A DNA stretch of 64,000 bases from JBOFGK01 sp051649085 (GCA_051649085.1 JBOFGK010000010.1:107530-171529), one strand, 5' to 3'; counted from the first letter of the stretch, positions 9,065 to 18,287 are shown. Made by a program: numbers and translations. The notes: generated by a model from the letters alone, not told the origin.

Positions 9065-9974
9065 AATTATTAAGGAAATAGAACAAAAACAACTTGGAAG
9101 AGTACTTGTAAATGAAGAAATAAGTAAATACACAACAATTCGTTGTGGCGGAGCTGTTAATGCTTTATATTTCCCTAATAATATTGCGAGCTTATCATAT
9201 GTAATCGATAAACTTAATGTTGAAAAAATAGAATATAAAATTTTAGGTCGTGGTTCTAATGTATTATTTGCAGATCATCATATAGATTTATTTGTAATTA
9301 AATTGTCCGAACTTTCTGATAAAGAAAAAACGAAAATAAAAGATAATCATATTTGGGTTGGAGCTGGTTATTCACTTCAAAAGTTCGCTAAAGAAATGTC
9401 AAAGTTAGGCTATAAAGGATTAGAATTTGCTGGTGGGATTCCGGCAACAATTGGTGGAGCAACCTTTATGAATGCAGGTGCGCATACTGGTGAGATGTCA
9501 GATATAATAAATCGTGTAAAAACAATTGATAAGTTTGGACAAATTCAAGAATATAGTTTAGAGCAATGTGAATTTAGCTATCGTCATTCAGTTTTCCAAG
9601 AAAAAAATGAAGTGATAATCGATGTTGAATTTAATTTCGAAATTGGTGATATTGCAGAAGTTTACAAGAGAATGAGTGGAAATTTAGCTTATCGTCAAGC
9701 AATGCAGCCGTTAAGTCGACCATCATTCGGCTCAGCGTTTAGAAATCCAGAAGGTTATCATAGTGGAAAATTAATTGAAGAATGCGGTTTAAAGGGTTAT
9801 CAAATCGGTGGAGCAATGATTTCGAAAAAACATGCTAATTTCATTATTAACAATGAAGATGCAAAAGCAAGTGAGATTGTTGAATTGATTGAACTTGTTA
9901 AAGTGAGAGTTAAAGAAAAGTTTAATGTTGAATTGGAAACAGAGGTTGAAATGGTTGGATTTAAACATGAGTAA
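9054..9974 (+). CDS. murB: UDP-N-acetylenolpyruvoylglucosamine reductase MurB
   Basis: FAD/NADPH enzyme finishing UDP-MurNAc synthesis. The FAD-binding YTTIRCGG and GRGSNVLF segments, AGIPATIGGATFMNAGAH-like core and SFGSAFRNP loop identify type II MurB (no Tyr-containing insert), as in other Gram-positives. Length 306 aa. The order murG-murB-divIB matches Bacillus. The start lies 11 bp inside murG with AAGGAG at 9041-9046. Confidence 0.95.
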   Translation: MYDKIIKEIEQKQLGRVLVNEEISKYTTIRCGGAVNALYFPNNIASLSYVIDKLNVEKIEYKILGRGSNVLFADHHIDLFVIKLSELSDKEKTKIKDNHIWVGAGYSLQKFAKEMSKLGYKGLEFAGGIPATIGGATFMNAGAHTGEMSDIINRVKTIDKFGQIQEYSLEQCEFSYRHSVFQEKNEVIIDVEFNFEIGDIAEVYKRMSGNLAYRQAMQPLSRPSFGSAFRNPEGYHSGKLIEECGLKGYQIGGAMISKKHANFIINNEDAKASEIVELIELVKVRVKEKFNVELETEVEMVGFKHE

Positions 9975-10758
9975 ATATGTTTGGGATAACCTTGAGCGTG
10001 AAATAAGTGAAGAACGCCAAAAGAAAGTGACGGAGAAGCTTCGTGAAGAGCAAAAAATAAAACTAGAACAAGACGAAGAAATTGAACGCAAACGAGTCAA
10101 ATTTCGTCGAATTATGTTTGGAACAATTGCCATTATTTTATTTGTTGCTTGCCTCTTTATCCCATTTATCGTAGTTGAAGATGTGAAAATTAATCCGTTA
10201 ACAATTATTGATATTCAGCAATCGGAACTTAAAAAGGAATATACACCGAGAATAAGTTTATTCAATAAAGTAACTCTAAATTATCGAATAGCAAAGTCAA
10301 GTGATTTTATTGAGAGTGTAAAAAGTTCATACGATTCAAAGACTAAAGTGCTTGAAATAAAAATCACCGAAGCTAAACCACTTGCAATTACGGATAATGG
10401 TGAATTGTATTTTTGGAAAAATCTAAATTTATATAAGACAGATAAGTCACAAATTAGTGCACCTTTAATGACAAATATGAGTGAAGAAGTAAAAACTGCA
10501 CTATTAAATCAACTAAAAACGCTACAATATGATATAATAAAAGAGATTGAAGTTATTAGTCCAAGCAAAGATTATACGGAAAATCACGTAGTAATTTTAA
10601 AGATGAGAGATGGAAATATTGTCGAAATAGTTTTAGAGGACATTTCTACAAAATTATCTAAGTATTTGGAGATTAAAAAAATAATAAATGCAAAAAATGG
10701 TGGAAAACCGGGTATTATCCATCTAGATATGGGAGATTACTATGAACCAAAAAAATAA
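9967..10758 (+). CDS. divIB: Cell-division protein DivIB/FtsQ
   Basis: Bitopic division protein, 263 aa from ATG 9967. The N-terminus is highly charged and probably helical (about residues 1-48), followed by one membrane helix at about 49-70 (FGTIAIILFVACLFIPFIVV) and an extracytoplasmic POTRA/FtsQ beta domain. An upstream in-frame TTG at 9925 would add residues encoded inside murB and lacks a reason for use. It overlaps murB by 8 bp and the pgsA-like gene by 17 bp. It should partner with the FtsL-like protein and the PBP of this cluster. Confidence 0.85.
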   Translation: MSKYVWDNLEREISEERQKKVTEKLREEQKIKLEQDEEIERKRVKFRRIMFGTIAIILFVACLFIPFIVVEDVKINPLTIIDIQQSELKKEYTPRISLFNKVTLNYRIAKSSDFIESVKSSYDSKTKVLEIKITEAKPLAITDNGELYFWKNLNLYKTDKSQISAPLMTNMSEEVKTALLNQLKTLQYDIIKEIEVISPSKDYTENHVVILKMRDGNIVEIVLEDISTKLSKYLEIKKIINAKNGGKPGIIHLDMGDYYEPKK

Positions 10759-11257
10759 ATTGATTGCGATAAATTCTTTGTCAATTTTACGCATAGTTGG
10801 AATTCCTCTATTGTTCACAATTGACGGAATTGCGCGTTTTATTTTCGTTAATATTTTATTCATTACTGATTTTCTTGATGGTTATTTTGCAAGAAAATAC
10901 AATCTCGAAACTAAATTGGGTGGCTTTCTTGATTTAATCGGTGATAAAGCATTAGTTTCTGTTTTAATGATTTACTATGGATTGTCTGATTGGACACTTA
11001 TGATCATAGCTATTTTAATCGTTATTCGTGAAATAATTTCAATGGTTTTACGTTTCGCACAGTTAAGTGGTGAGAATAGAATAATTGCACCGTCATTTGC
11101 AGGTAAGCTAAAAACAACACTGCAGTTTATTGCGATTGATGCATTATTACTTGGACTACCAGCGATTATCTACCTACCAATGTTTATAATAATTGTCGGA
11201 ATTGGTTACTACTCGCTATATACATACTTTGTTAGAGCTAGGAGTAAAAATGAATGA
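10742..11257 (+). CDS. pgsA: CDP-alcohol phosphatidyltransferase, probably phosphatidylglycerophosphate synthase
   Basis: Integral membrane enzyme of 171 aa. The full CDP-alcohol phosphatidyltransferase motif DG(x2)AR(x8)G(x3)D(x3)D is seen, from DFLDGYFARKY to GGFLDLIGDK. Short size and motif context match PgsA, which makes the phosphatidylglycerophosphate precursor of phosphatidylglycerol; that would supply the cardiolipin synthase encoded at 42-44 kb. Exact substrate is inferred. It sits within the chain of overlapping genes that continues the cell-wall operon. Confidence 0.82.
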   Translation: MNQKNKLIAINSLSILRIVGIPLLFTIDGIARFIFVNILFITDFLDGYFARKYNLETKLGGFLDLIGDKALVSVLMIYYGLSDWTLMIIAILIVIREIISMVLRFAQLSGENRIIAPSFAGKLKTTLQFIAIDALLLGLPAIIYLPMFIIIVGIGYYSLYTYFVRARSKNE

Positions 11258-11708
11258 TATTTTTATGGCAGCGTTTATAAGTATGGTATTAGCACAAATT
11301 ATAAAAGTGCCAATTTATTATTTAAAAACTGGAAAATGGGAATGGGATATGGCAGTCTCAACAGGTTCAACCCCTTCGTCGCATTCAGCTTTTACTGTAG
11401 CGCTTACAACGGCGGTTGCATACCAAGAGGGATTTAACAGCACGTACTTTGCGATTTCCCTTGTATTTACAATGGTAATTTTACACGATGCAGTAAAGGT
11501 CCGTGGTGAAAGTGGAAAACAAGCCAAAATTATCAACGAGTTAAGAAAAGACATGAATCAGATGATTCAAATTCTGTCAGTAAATGTAGAAAATTCTGAA
11601 AAAGCAGAAAAGCTTAAAGAATTAATTGGACATAAAACAAGTGAAGTTGTTGCAGGAATTTGCTTTGGAGTAGTTGTTGCACAAATATATATGGTGTCTG
11701 TGAGTTAG
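11250..11708 (+). CDS. Divergent PAP2 family protein (YuiD/DUF212)
   Basis: A 152-aa membrane protein with the STGSTPSSHSAFT signature of the divergent PAP2 family, related to acid-phosphatase/VanZ-type enzymes. The start ATG 11250 has AGGAG at 11240-11244 and overlaps the pgsA stop by 8 bp; the longer frame from 11193 lies within pgsA. A lipid-phosphate phosphatase role next to pgsA (dephosphorylating PGP, or recycling undecaprenyl pyrophosphate) is attractive but unproven. Confidence 0.8.
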   Translation: MNDIFMAAFISMVLAQIIKVPIYYLKTGKWEWDMAVSTGSTPSSHSAFTVALTTAVAYQEGFNSTYFAISLVFTMVILHDAVKVRGESGKQAKIINELRKDMNQMIQILSVNVENSEKAEKLKELIGHKTSEVVAGICFGVVVAQIYMVSVS

Positions 11709-11767
11709 CGGTAATAAAAAATTTAAATAAAAAAATAAAGAATAATTTTGTCAATAATAGGAGGACA

Positions 11768-12304
11768 ATGAAAGGTAAGAACAACAAACAACAAGTGCAA
11801 AGAGACATTATTAATAATCAGATTAGAGCTCAAGAAGTAAGATTAATCGATGAAGCAGGTGAAAATGTAGGAGTAGTTCCAACGAAAAATGCATTACAAA
11901 GGGCAGAGGATGTTGAATTAGATTTAGTTTTAATTTCACCAACAGCTAATCCACCAGTAGCTAAAATAATTGATTATGGAAAATTTAGATACGAACAGCA
12001 AAAGAAACAAAAAGAAATGAAAGCAAATCAAAAAATTATTGTAATTAAGGAAATCAGATTATCACCAACAATTGATAAACATGATTTTACAACAAAAGCA
12101 AAACATGCTCGTAAATTCCTTGAAGAAGGAGATAAAGTACAAGTAAGTATTCGTTTTAGAGGAAGAATGATTACACATAGTGAATTTGGTTTAAAAGTAA
12201 TTAATGAAATGATTGAAGAGTTAGCAGATATTTCAGATGTAGATCAACATCCAAAAATGGATGGTAGAAGAATGCTTGCGATGCTTGCACCAAAAAAGAA
12301 GTAG
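11768..12304 (+). CDS. infC: Translation initiation factor IF-3
   Basis: IF-3, 178 aa: N-terminal domain (NNQIRAQEVRLIDEAGENVGVV), linker, then the 30S-binding C-terminal domain (KEIRLSPTIDKHDFTTKAKHARKFLEEGDKV, RFRGR). The start ATG 11768 follows AGGAGG at 11759-11764, so this gene does not use the autoregulatory AUU start known in other bacteria. It is closed at once by a terminator; the usual downstream rpmI-rplT partners are missing. Confidence 0.96.
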   Translation: MKGKNNKQQVQRDIINNQIRAQEVRLIDEAGENVGVVPTKNALQRAEDVELDLVLISPTANPPVAKIIDYGKFRYEQQKKQKEMKANQKIIVIKEIRLSPTIDKHDFTTKAKHARKFLEEGDKVQVSIRFRGRMITHSEFGLKVINEMIEELADISDVDQHPKMDGRRMLAMLAPKKK

Positions 12305-12328
12305 TATGCATATTGCATCTGCTTTTTT
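12299..12328 (+). terminator. Intrinsic terminator after infC
   Basis: Stem AGTAG-(T bulge)-ATGCA paired with TGCAT-CTGCT around loop TAT, followed by six T. The infC stop codon lies inside the 5' arm. Confidence 0.75.
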
Positions 12329-12375
12329 CTTTGTTGGAAAAGACAACTAAAAATATTTCGTAAAATGGAGAAGAA

Positions 12376-13236
12376 ATGACAAATAAAATATTAAATGGAA
12401 TGGCAATCGAACGTAATTTTCGCTTCTTTATAATTGATTCAAAAGAGATGGTTCAATACTTAAGTGATGTTCATCAAACAAGTCCAGTTGCGACAGCAGC
12501 ACTTGGACGTCAGGCAACAATTACGGCAATTATGGGTAAGATGCTTAAGCAAAATCAAAAATTAACTTCAATTATCCGTGGTGATGGTCCAATTGGCCAA
12601 ATGATTGTCACAGCAGATGATGAAGGACATGTCAAAGCGACGATTATTAATCCATTTGTAGATTTACCACTTAAAGAAAATGGTAAGTTAGACGTTAGTC
12701 GAGCGGTTGGAAACGGTGAGTTGATTGTTAGTAAAGATTTGGGTTTTCCAGAACCATATAATGGTGTTGTTGAATTAGTAAGTGGTGAAATTGCTGAAGA
12801 TTTTACTTATTATTTTTCACAAAGTGAACAAGTACCGACAGCAATTTCAGCAGGAGTTTTAGTAGATGTAGATCACTCAATTAAAGCTGCTGGAGCCTTA
12901 ATCATCCAAGTTTTACCAAATGCAACGGAAGAAGCTATTATTAAGCTTGAAGAGGCCTTTTTGAAAATGGAATCGATGACAACGATGCTTCAGAAAATGA
13001 ATTTAGAAGAAATCTTAAGCCATATTTTTGCAACTGATTTTGAAATATTAGCAGAAATGAACGTTGAGTGTGTCTGTCGATGTGATTATGACTTTTTTAT
13101 TCAAACCTTAAATATTTTAAATGATACTGATATTGCTGAGATAAAAGAAGAAGAAACAGTTGAATGTGTTTGTGAATTTTGTAAGAAAAAATACGATGTT
13201 AAAACAGCAGATTTACGTGAGATTGTCTCAAAATAA
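12376..13236 (+). CDS. hslO: 33-kDa redox-regulated chaperonin Hsp33
   Basis: Hsp33 holdase activated by oxidative unfolding, 286 aa. The C-terminal zinc switch is present as a CxC pair (in ECVCRCDYD) and a CxxC pair (CEFC near residue 266), separated by the usual linker. The N-terminal domain contains the family stretches ATAALGRQATITAIMGKML and RGDGPIGQ. Start has GGAGAAG upstream. Alone in its transcription unit. Confidence 0.95.
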   Translation: MTNKILNGMAIERNFRFFIIDSKEMVQYLSDVHQTSPVATAALGRQATITAIMGKMLKQNQKLTSIIRGDGPIGQMIVTADDEGHVKATIINPFVDLPLKENGKLDVSRAVGNGELIVSKDLGFPEPYNGVVELVSGEIAEDFTYYFSQSEQVPTAISAGVLVDVDHSIKAAGALIIQVLPNATEEAIIKLEEAFLKMESMTTMLQKMNLEEILSHIFATDFEILAEMNVECVCRCDYDFFIQTLNILNDTDIAEIKEEETVECVCEFCKKKYDVKTADLREIVSK

Positions 13237-13263
13237 AAAACAATATTTAGTTTAAAGATAAAG

Positions 13264-13297
13264 CTCCTCAATTTATAGATTAATTGAGGAGTTTTTT
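13264..13297 (+). terminator. Intrinsic terminator after hslO
   Basis: Perfect 10-bp stem CTCCTCAATT / AATTGAGGAG, loop TATAGATT, followed by six T. It lies between converging hslO and the DUF2177 gene; the A-tract on the other side is weak, so termination is expected mainly on the plus strand. Confidence 0.9.
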
Positions 13298-13335
13298 CAT
13301 ATGTTTATTAATAATTTTTAGTTAGATAAAGCTAA

Positions 13336-13740
13336 TTAATTTTCAATCAACTTTCTAATGATTAAAAATGAAATTGTCCCAACACTTGTAGTCAAAAACG
13401 TACCCCAGATTAAATCAACAATGACAACAGTTAATGGAAAGTTTGCTAAAGTTGAATAATTTGTTAAATCATAAGTAGCGTAACAAGTTAATCCAAGTAA
13501 TGCAGAGCTTACAATTACCTTTACTAAGTCATTAGTAGCTAAATTTGGAGTAATTACAAAATAAATGATTGCTATTATATAGATGGTGTAGAAAATGGCA
13601 GCAGGAGCTAATTTAAATGGGCTTCTAAGTAATTCTCCAAGTTGATTAGTATAAAATTTATTAGCAATTAAACCAATCCAAAAAATATCAATTAAAACAA
13701 AAATAGCAGTGGTAATCAAAAACATGTATACATATTTCAT
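13336..13740 (-). CDS. DUF2177 family membrane protein
   Basis: 134 aa with four predicted membrane helices, beginning MKYVYMFLITTAIFVLIDIFW as in DUF2177 proteins, and a conserved-looking TYDLTNYSTL segment. Function unknown. Its start codon shares one base with the stop of the upstream minus-strand gene (TAATG on the coding strand), and its AAGGAG site lies inside that gene, so the two are translationally coupled. Confidence 0.8.
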   Translation of the reverse strand: MKYVYMFLITTAIFVLIDIFWIGLIANKFYTNQLGELLRSPFKLAPAAIFYTIYIIAIIYFVITPNLATNDLVKVIVSSALLGLTCYATYDLTNYSTLANFPLTVVIVDLIWGTFLTTSVGTISFLIIRKLIEN

Positions 13741-14519
13741 TATTTTTCTCCTTTAGGTAGTGTAGGCCAAAATTTACTAGTGACTTTAGCATATTCTTGG
13801 TATGCTTCACGTTTCATCATTGTTTTTTCTAACATTGGAACACCAGATAACTTTACAATTAAAAAGTTGATCAAAAGTGGACTAATAAGTGAAAATGGAT
13901 TGTGAGAAATTGCAAAACTTATTAAGAAAATACCATACCAAATTACAACTTCCCCAAAATAATTTGGATGACGTGTGTATTTCCAAAGACCTGTGTTTAA
14001 AACAGACGTTGGCTTAGTACGCATATATTGATTAAGTTGATAGTCGCCAATTACTTCAAATAAATAGCCAATTAAGAAAATTAATAAGCCAATTACTGCA
14101 AGTACGATATATGTTGGATTCGTTGAAGTAAAAGCGCTAATAAATGAAAATCCAATAATTAAACTAAATACCATTTGCATACAATAAATATATATAAACT
14201 CTTTGATTAAAAGAGGAATCCTTTTAAAGTTTGTAGTTAACTTTGTTTGAATTGCCACATAACGTTTATCTTCTGGCTTATTCCAATTACGTCTTAATAG
14301 ATGGATGCTTAAACGTAATCCCCAGGCAAAAACTACGAGTAAAAGAAGTTTGTGCACAGTTGTTTGTGCGGATTGAATGTAAAACCAAAACGCTAAATTT
14401 ACAAAACTTAACCCCCAAAAAATGTCAATTATATCATGCTTTCCTTTTAGTTTCCCGATAATGAAAACAAATAAATAAAAAATAAAATTAATTACTAATG
14501 CTTCTAAAAAAATACTCAT
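13740..14519 (-). CDS. DUF1295 family membrane protein (steroid 5-alpha-reductase/isoprenylcysteine methyltransferase-like fold)
   Basis: 259-aa polytopic membrane protein with the C-terminal signature YTRHPNYFGEVVIWYGIF found in DUF1295 and related methyltransferase/reductase families. I chose the start at 14519, directly downstream of AAAGGAGGAAAA on the minus strand; a longer frame beginning at 14549 overlaps that ribosome-binding site. Substrate unknown; association of DUF1295 with DUF2177 genes suggests one membrane-lipid related function, but nothing in the sequence proves it. Confidence 0.8.
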   Translation of the reverse strand: MSIFLEALVINFIFYLFVFIIGKLKGKHDIIDIFWGLSFVNLAFWFYIQSAQTTVHKLLLLVVFAWGLRLSIHLLRRNWNKPEDKRYVAIQTKLTTNFKRIPLLIKEFIYIYCMQMVFSLIIGFSFISAFTSTNPTYIVLAVIGLLIFLIGYLFEVIGDYQLNQYMRTKPTSVLNTGLWKYTRHPNYFGEVVIWYGIFLISFAISHNPFSLISPLLINFLIVKLSGVPMLEKTMMKREAYQEYAKVTSKFWPTLPKGEK

Positions 14520-14559
14520 TTTTCCTCCTTTGTGCTTGAAATTGCACACGTATAAATTA

Positions 14560-14568
14560 ATTATATCA
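14560..14568 (-). promoter_or_regulatory. Extended -10 promoter for the DUF1295-DUF2177 pair
   Basis: On the minus strand TGATATAAT (extended -10, TG-A-TATAAT) lies about 40 bp before the DUF1295 start codon. No clear -35 box. Confidence 0.5.
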
Positions 14569-14758
14569 AATATATTTTTTCGAAAACTAAATATGTATAT
14601 TATTGTTAAATTAAAAGAAAAAGAGTATTAGTGCTTTCTGGACAAATATAAAATAAGTAATGAAGAGATTAGCTTTTAAACTTACAACAAGTATAAGAAG
14701 ATTGAAATTATTTTTAAAGTATTAAACTTAAAAGTTGGAGTTACTTTTAGAAGAAAAA

Positions 14759-14767
14759 TGGTATAAT
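14759..14767 (+). promoter_or_regulatory. Extended -10 promoter of pepF
   Basis: TGGTATAAT about 30 bp upstream of the pepF ATG. The preceding 190 bp of AT-rich sequence hold no other gene and no clear -35. Confidence 0.6.
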
Positions 14768-14796
14768 AGATATTAAGAATTAAAAAAGGAGTAAAC

Positions 14797-16560
14797 ATGT
14801 TATGGAATTTAGATTCATACTACACTAGTTTTACAGGTGAATTTCAAACTGATGAAAAACAGCTAGAAGATTTGAAACAACTAATTATTGAAGAGAATAG
14901 AATTGAAAAATTAGGTCAGAGCTCAACAGAAAAATTAGTTATTAATTTTTTAAATCAAGAAATTAACTTTTATCAATTGTATGGAAAAATGGTGAACTAT
15001 TGTAGTTTATTGCTTGCAGTAAATGCTGCTGATATTGAAGCGAAAAATGCACTTCAGCGCTTGAAAAAGCAAAAGGCAAGTGCTGTATCATCATTAAGTT
15101 TGCTTAAACAAACTATGTTAGAACGAGCAGATTATCTTGAGATAATTGAACAAGAACAATTTCAAGAACATCAGTTTATTTTAAACGAAGAGTATGAAAA
15201 TAAACGATTTTTACTAAGTCCGTCAGTAGAAGAGACTTTAATGCAAGCTAAAATGAACGGATCTGAGCTTTGGTTAAATTATAAAAATGAAGTTATTGCT
15301 AATCATCAAGTTGAATTGAATGGTCAAAAATTACCGCTTACAGAAGTCCTTAATTTAAGTAATTCAAATAGTGCTAGTGTACGAAAAGATGCTTATTTAG
15401 CAGAAATTGCAAGTTATGAGAAAATTAAAGATGCAGTTGCGTATGCATTAAATGGAATTAAAGGTGAAGCTTTAATGACGGCAAAATTACGTGGCTATGA
15501 AAGTGTACTTGAGATGACTAATTTTGAGCAACGAATTGATTCAAAAACACTATCAACATTATTAGACGTAATTGAAACGTCATTACCGATGTTTCAAAGG
15601 TATTTAAATGCAAAAGCAAAATATTTAGGTTATAAATCAGGTATTCCTTGGTATGACATAAATGTAATTACAACAAAAGATGATTTACATTTTCCATATG
15701 AAGTAGGGTGTGAACTAGTATTAAATGCTTTTAAAAAATATTCAGATGAATTATATGAGTATGCTAAGCATGCGATTGAAAATAAATGGATTGATGTATA
15801 TCCTCGAATTGGGAAACGTGGTGGTGCATTTTGTTCAAGTAATGATAAAGTAGAAGAGAGTAGAATAATGCTTAATTATGGGGAAAGTTTAGATGATGTC
15901 TTCACCCTTGCACATGAACTAGGGCATGGTTATCATAGTTATTGTATGAAAGGAATGTCTCGCTTAAATCGAGTATATCCAATGACACTTGCAGAAACTG
16001 CATCAAATTTTTGTGAAAATATCCTAAGTGATTATTTACTTAACCTTGATGATGAAGTTACAAAAATGGCTACAATTGAATTAAATACAATAAGTGAATT
16101 TCAAGTTATTGTTGATATTTATTCACGTTTCTTATTTGAATCAGAAGTTATGAAAGAACGTGATGGAAATTTTGTAAGTGCTGATGAACTATGTCAAATA
16201 ATGGCTAAAGCACAAAAAATTGCATATGGAACAGGTTTGGATTCAGAATATAATCATCCATTTATGTGGACATGGAAACCACACTATTATAGTGCGGAAA
16301 ATAATTTTTACAATTATCCATACGCATTTGGTTGTTTGTTTGCCAAAGGGTTATTTGAAAAAAATAAAGTAAACCCTAAAAGTTTTAAAGCTGATTATAT
16401 AAAACTACTTAGGGCAACAGGAATGAAAAAAGTTAAAGATGTCACTTTAACTGTTGGAATTGATACGACAACAGCTGAGTTTTGGAGTAGTTCGCTTAAA
16501 CAAACAGCTAAAAACATCGAGAGGATAATTGAATTTTGGGAAAAAACATCAGGAAATTAA
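14797..16560 (+). CDS. pepF: Oligoendopeptidase F-type M3 metallopeptidase
   Basis: Cytoplasmic zinc peptidase degrading short peptides, 587 aa. The catalytic HExxH is H373-E-L-G-H377 in FTLAHELGHGYHS, with the third ligand Glu expected in TLAETASNFCENI. The C-terminal YPYAFGCLFAKGLF region is typical of the pepF/M3B family. Start ATG follows AAAGGAG. The last 25 bp overlap the next gene. Confidence 0.93.
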   Translation: MLWNLDSYYTSFTGEFQTDEKQLEDLKQLIIEENRIEKLGQSSTEKLVINFLNQEINFYQLYGKMVNYCSLLLAVNAADIEAKNALQRLKKQKASAVSSLSLLKQTMLERADYLEIIEQEQFQEHQFILNEEYENKRFLLSPSVEETLMQAKMNGSELWLNYKNEVIANHQVELNGQKLPLTEVLNLSNSNSASVRKDAYLAEIASYEKIKDAVAYALNGIKGEALMTAKLRGYESVLEMTNFEQRIDSKTLSTLLDVIETSLPMFQRYLNAKAKYLGYKSGIPWYDINVITTKDDLHFPYEVGCELVLNAFKKYSDELYEYAKHAIENKWIDVYPRIGKRGGAFCSSNDKVEESRIMLNYGESLDDVFTLAHELGHGYHSYCMKGMSRLNRVYPMTLAETASNFCENILSDYLLNLDDEVTKMATIELNTISEFQVIVDIYSRFLFESEVMKERDGNFVSADELCQIMAKAQKIAYGTGLDSEYNHPFMWTWKPHYYSAENNFYNYPYAFGCLFAKGLFEKNKVNPKSFKADYIKLLRATGMKKVKDVTLTVGIDTTTAEFWSSSLKQTAKNIERIIEFWEKTSGN

Positions 16561-17420
16561 AAATCGGATTATGCCAGCTAAAACCTGTAAAAAATAATCA
16601 AGTAGAATCTTTGAAAATTGCAGAAGAGTATATAAGTCAGGCTTCAAAATCTGCAGTTGATCTTGTTGTTTTTCCAGAAATGTGGAGTGTTGGCTATAAT
16701 TTGCCTGAAATAGGCACAGAAGATCGAATTAATGAGTTTACAAAACAAGCATTAACAATTGATGGTGATTATATTCAAACAGTAAAAAAGCTTGCCCAAA
16801 AATATCGTTTAGCAATTTGTATTACCTATTTAAGAGATAATTTTGGAAAAATGGAAAATGCTTTAGTGTTGATTGATCGTATGGGACAGCATGTTTTAGA
16901 GTATTCAAAAGTACATACATGTGATTTTGGTTCGGAAAAAATTCTCCATTCTGGTCAAAGTTTTAATGTTGGTGTCTTAGATGTTGGATTTACTAAATTA
17001 AAAGTAGGAGCAATGATCTGTTATGATCGTGAATTTACAGAAAGTGCCAGGACATTGATGCTTAAAGGAGCAGAACTCATTTTAGTTCCGAATGCATGTG
17101 AATTAGAACAAAACCGAATTGCACAATTAATTAGTCGTGCATTTGAAAATATGCTTGCAATTGTATGTGTAAATTACGTAAATGAGCAGGAAAAATGGTG
17201 TTCATATGTGTTTGATGGAATGGCATTTGATAAAGCAGGAAATTCGCGTGACATGCAACTGCTTAAAACCGATCTAGATCAAGCGCTTTACATTTGTGAG
17301 CTTGATTTAGAAGCGTTACGTATATATCGACTAGAGGAAACGTGGGGGAATGCGTATCGAAAACCTAATGCATATCAACTTATAGTTGAACATGGGAAAG
17401 AAGTTCCATTCGTTCGTTGA
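16536..17420 (+). CDS. Carbon-nitrogen hydrolase (nitrilase superfamily)
   Basis: 294 aa with the nitrilase Glu-Lys-Cys triad visible in context: Glu in VVFPEMWS, Lys in YSKVHTCDFG, Cys in GAMICYDREF. These enzymes hydrolyse amides or nitriles; the exact substrate cannot be read here. The only start that includes the first beta strand (KIGLCQLKPV) is TTG at 16536, inside the end of pepF, with GAGG at 16520-16523; no ATG or GTG alternative exists nearby. Cotranscription with pepF suggests a role in peptide or amide-nitrogen recycling. Confidence 0.85.
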   Translation: MGKNIRKLKIGLCQLKPVKNNQVESLKIAEEYISQASKSAVDLVVFPEMWSVGYNLPEIGTEDRINEFTKQALTIDGDYIQTVKKLAQKYRLAICITYLRDNFGKMENALVLIDRMGQHVLEYSKVHTCDFGSEKILHSGQSFNVGVLDVGFTKLKVGAMICYDREFTESARTLMLKGAELILVPNACELEQNRIAQLISRAFENMLAIVCVNYVNEQEKWCSYVFDGMAFDKAGNSRDMQLLKTDLDQALYICELDLEALRIYRLEETWGNAYRKPNAYQLIVEHGKEVPFVR

Positions 17421-17467
17421 GATTAAAATAACTAAATATGTCATTTTTTGTTTGAAGTTTGATAATA

Positions 17468-17476
17468 TGATATAAT
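17468..17476 (+). promoter_or_regulatory. Extended -10 promoter of the 17.5-kb membrane gene
   Basis: TGATATAAT, with a possible -35 TTGTTT at 17449-17454 (16-bp spacer). Confidence 0.5.
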
Positions 17477-17533
17477 ATTTTTGAAAAGTATTTTGTATTT
17501 TATTGAAATTGTGTGTGTGAAAAGAAGGAAGTA

Positions 17534-18265
17534 ATGTTTAAAAATAAAGAGTTTTTATTGATCAATTTATATATTATTTTTGCTTGTGGCTTAATTTTTG
17601 AGCTATTCAATCAATTATTTTATATTATGTATATAGAAAAAGCCGTTTTTTTCGGCATAAATAATGTATATTTAATTGCAGTTCCAATTGTCATTCTAAG
17701 TTTTTATTATCAAAAATATCATTTTGCATTAATGCTATTTATTTTTAATACATTGTCCGAGGGAAGTATTTTTGGAATAACTTTTGAGACAAATACAGTA
17801 ATTGTATCACTTTTATGGTTAACATTGATTTCGGCATTTTTGTGCTCGATTTTTGAAGTTTTTGATGTTTTTTATGGTGTGAGAATTAAAACTTTTTATA
17901 AAGTAATTGATGGAATCTTAAGTATTATATACTTCTGCGTGTTGATTTTATTTGTAGTCAATGTCAATCAAAATTTAATTGCAAGTTTTATTACAATCCC
18001 TGCAATAATCTTAGTCGGAATTGTTTACTCAATCCTCTTGATGTGGCAATCAATTAAAAATATGGCGCCACTTAAATGGGTATTTTTCTTTACAGTTCTT
18101 ATATTATATAATCCCTATTTAGTATATTTAAATGCAGAAATAATGAAATATTTTATCTATATTTTAATTGTACTAATTGTCTTTAAAAGTTCAAAATCGA
18201 ATGAAAATGATATTCCACTTTTTAGAAGTGGGTTTTATAATATTAAGTATAAATTTAATAAATAG
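17534..18265 (+). CDS. Polytopic membrane protein of unknown function
   Basis: 243 aa, extremely hydrophobic, with about seven or eight predicted membrane helices, few charges except in short loops, and a basic C-terminal tail (NIKYKFNK). ATG 17534 is preceded by AAGGAAG; an in-frame GTG at 17513 would place that site inside the protein. I recognise no family. It stands alone between the nitrilase gene and the long structured intergenic region. Confidence 0.7.
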   Translation: MFKNKEFLLINLYIIFACGLIFELFNQLFYIMYIEKAVFFGINNVYLIAVPIVILSFYYQKYHFALMLFIFNTLSEGSIFGITFETNTVIVSLLWLTLISAFLCSIFEVFDVFYGVRIKTFYKVIDGILSIIYFCVLILFVVNVNQNLIASFITIPAIILVGIVYSILLMWQSIKNMAPLKWVFFFTVLILYNPYLVYLNAEIMKYFIYILIVLIVFKSSKSNENDIPLFRSGFYNIKYKFNK

Positions 18266-18287
18266 TTTTGAAGGGGGAATAAGGAGA

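Noticed and set aside
9789..10133. 114-codon minus-strand frame across murB and divIB
   Set aside because: Fully antisense to two recognised genes, with low-complexity Arg/Ser/Phe-rich translation and no start signal.
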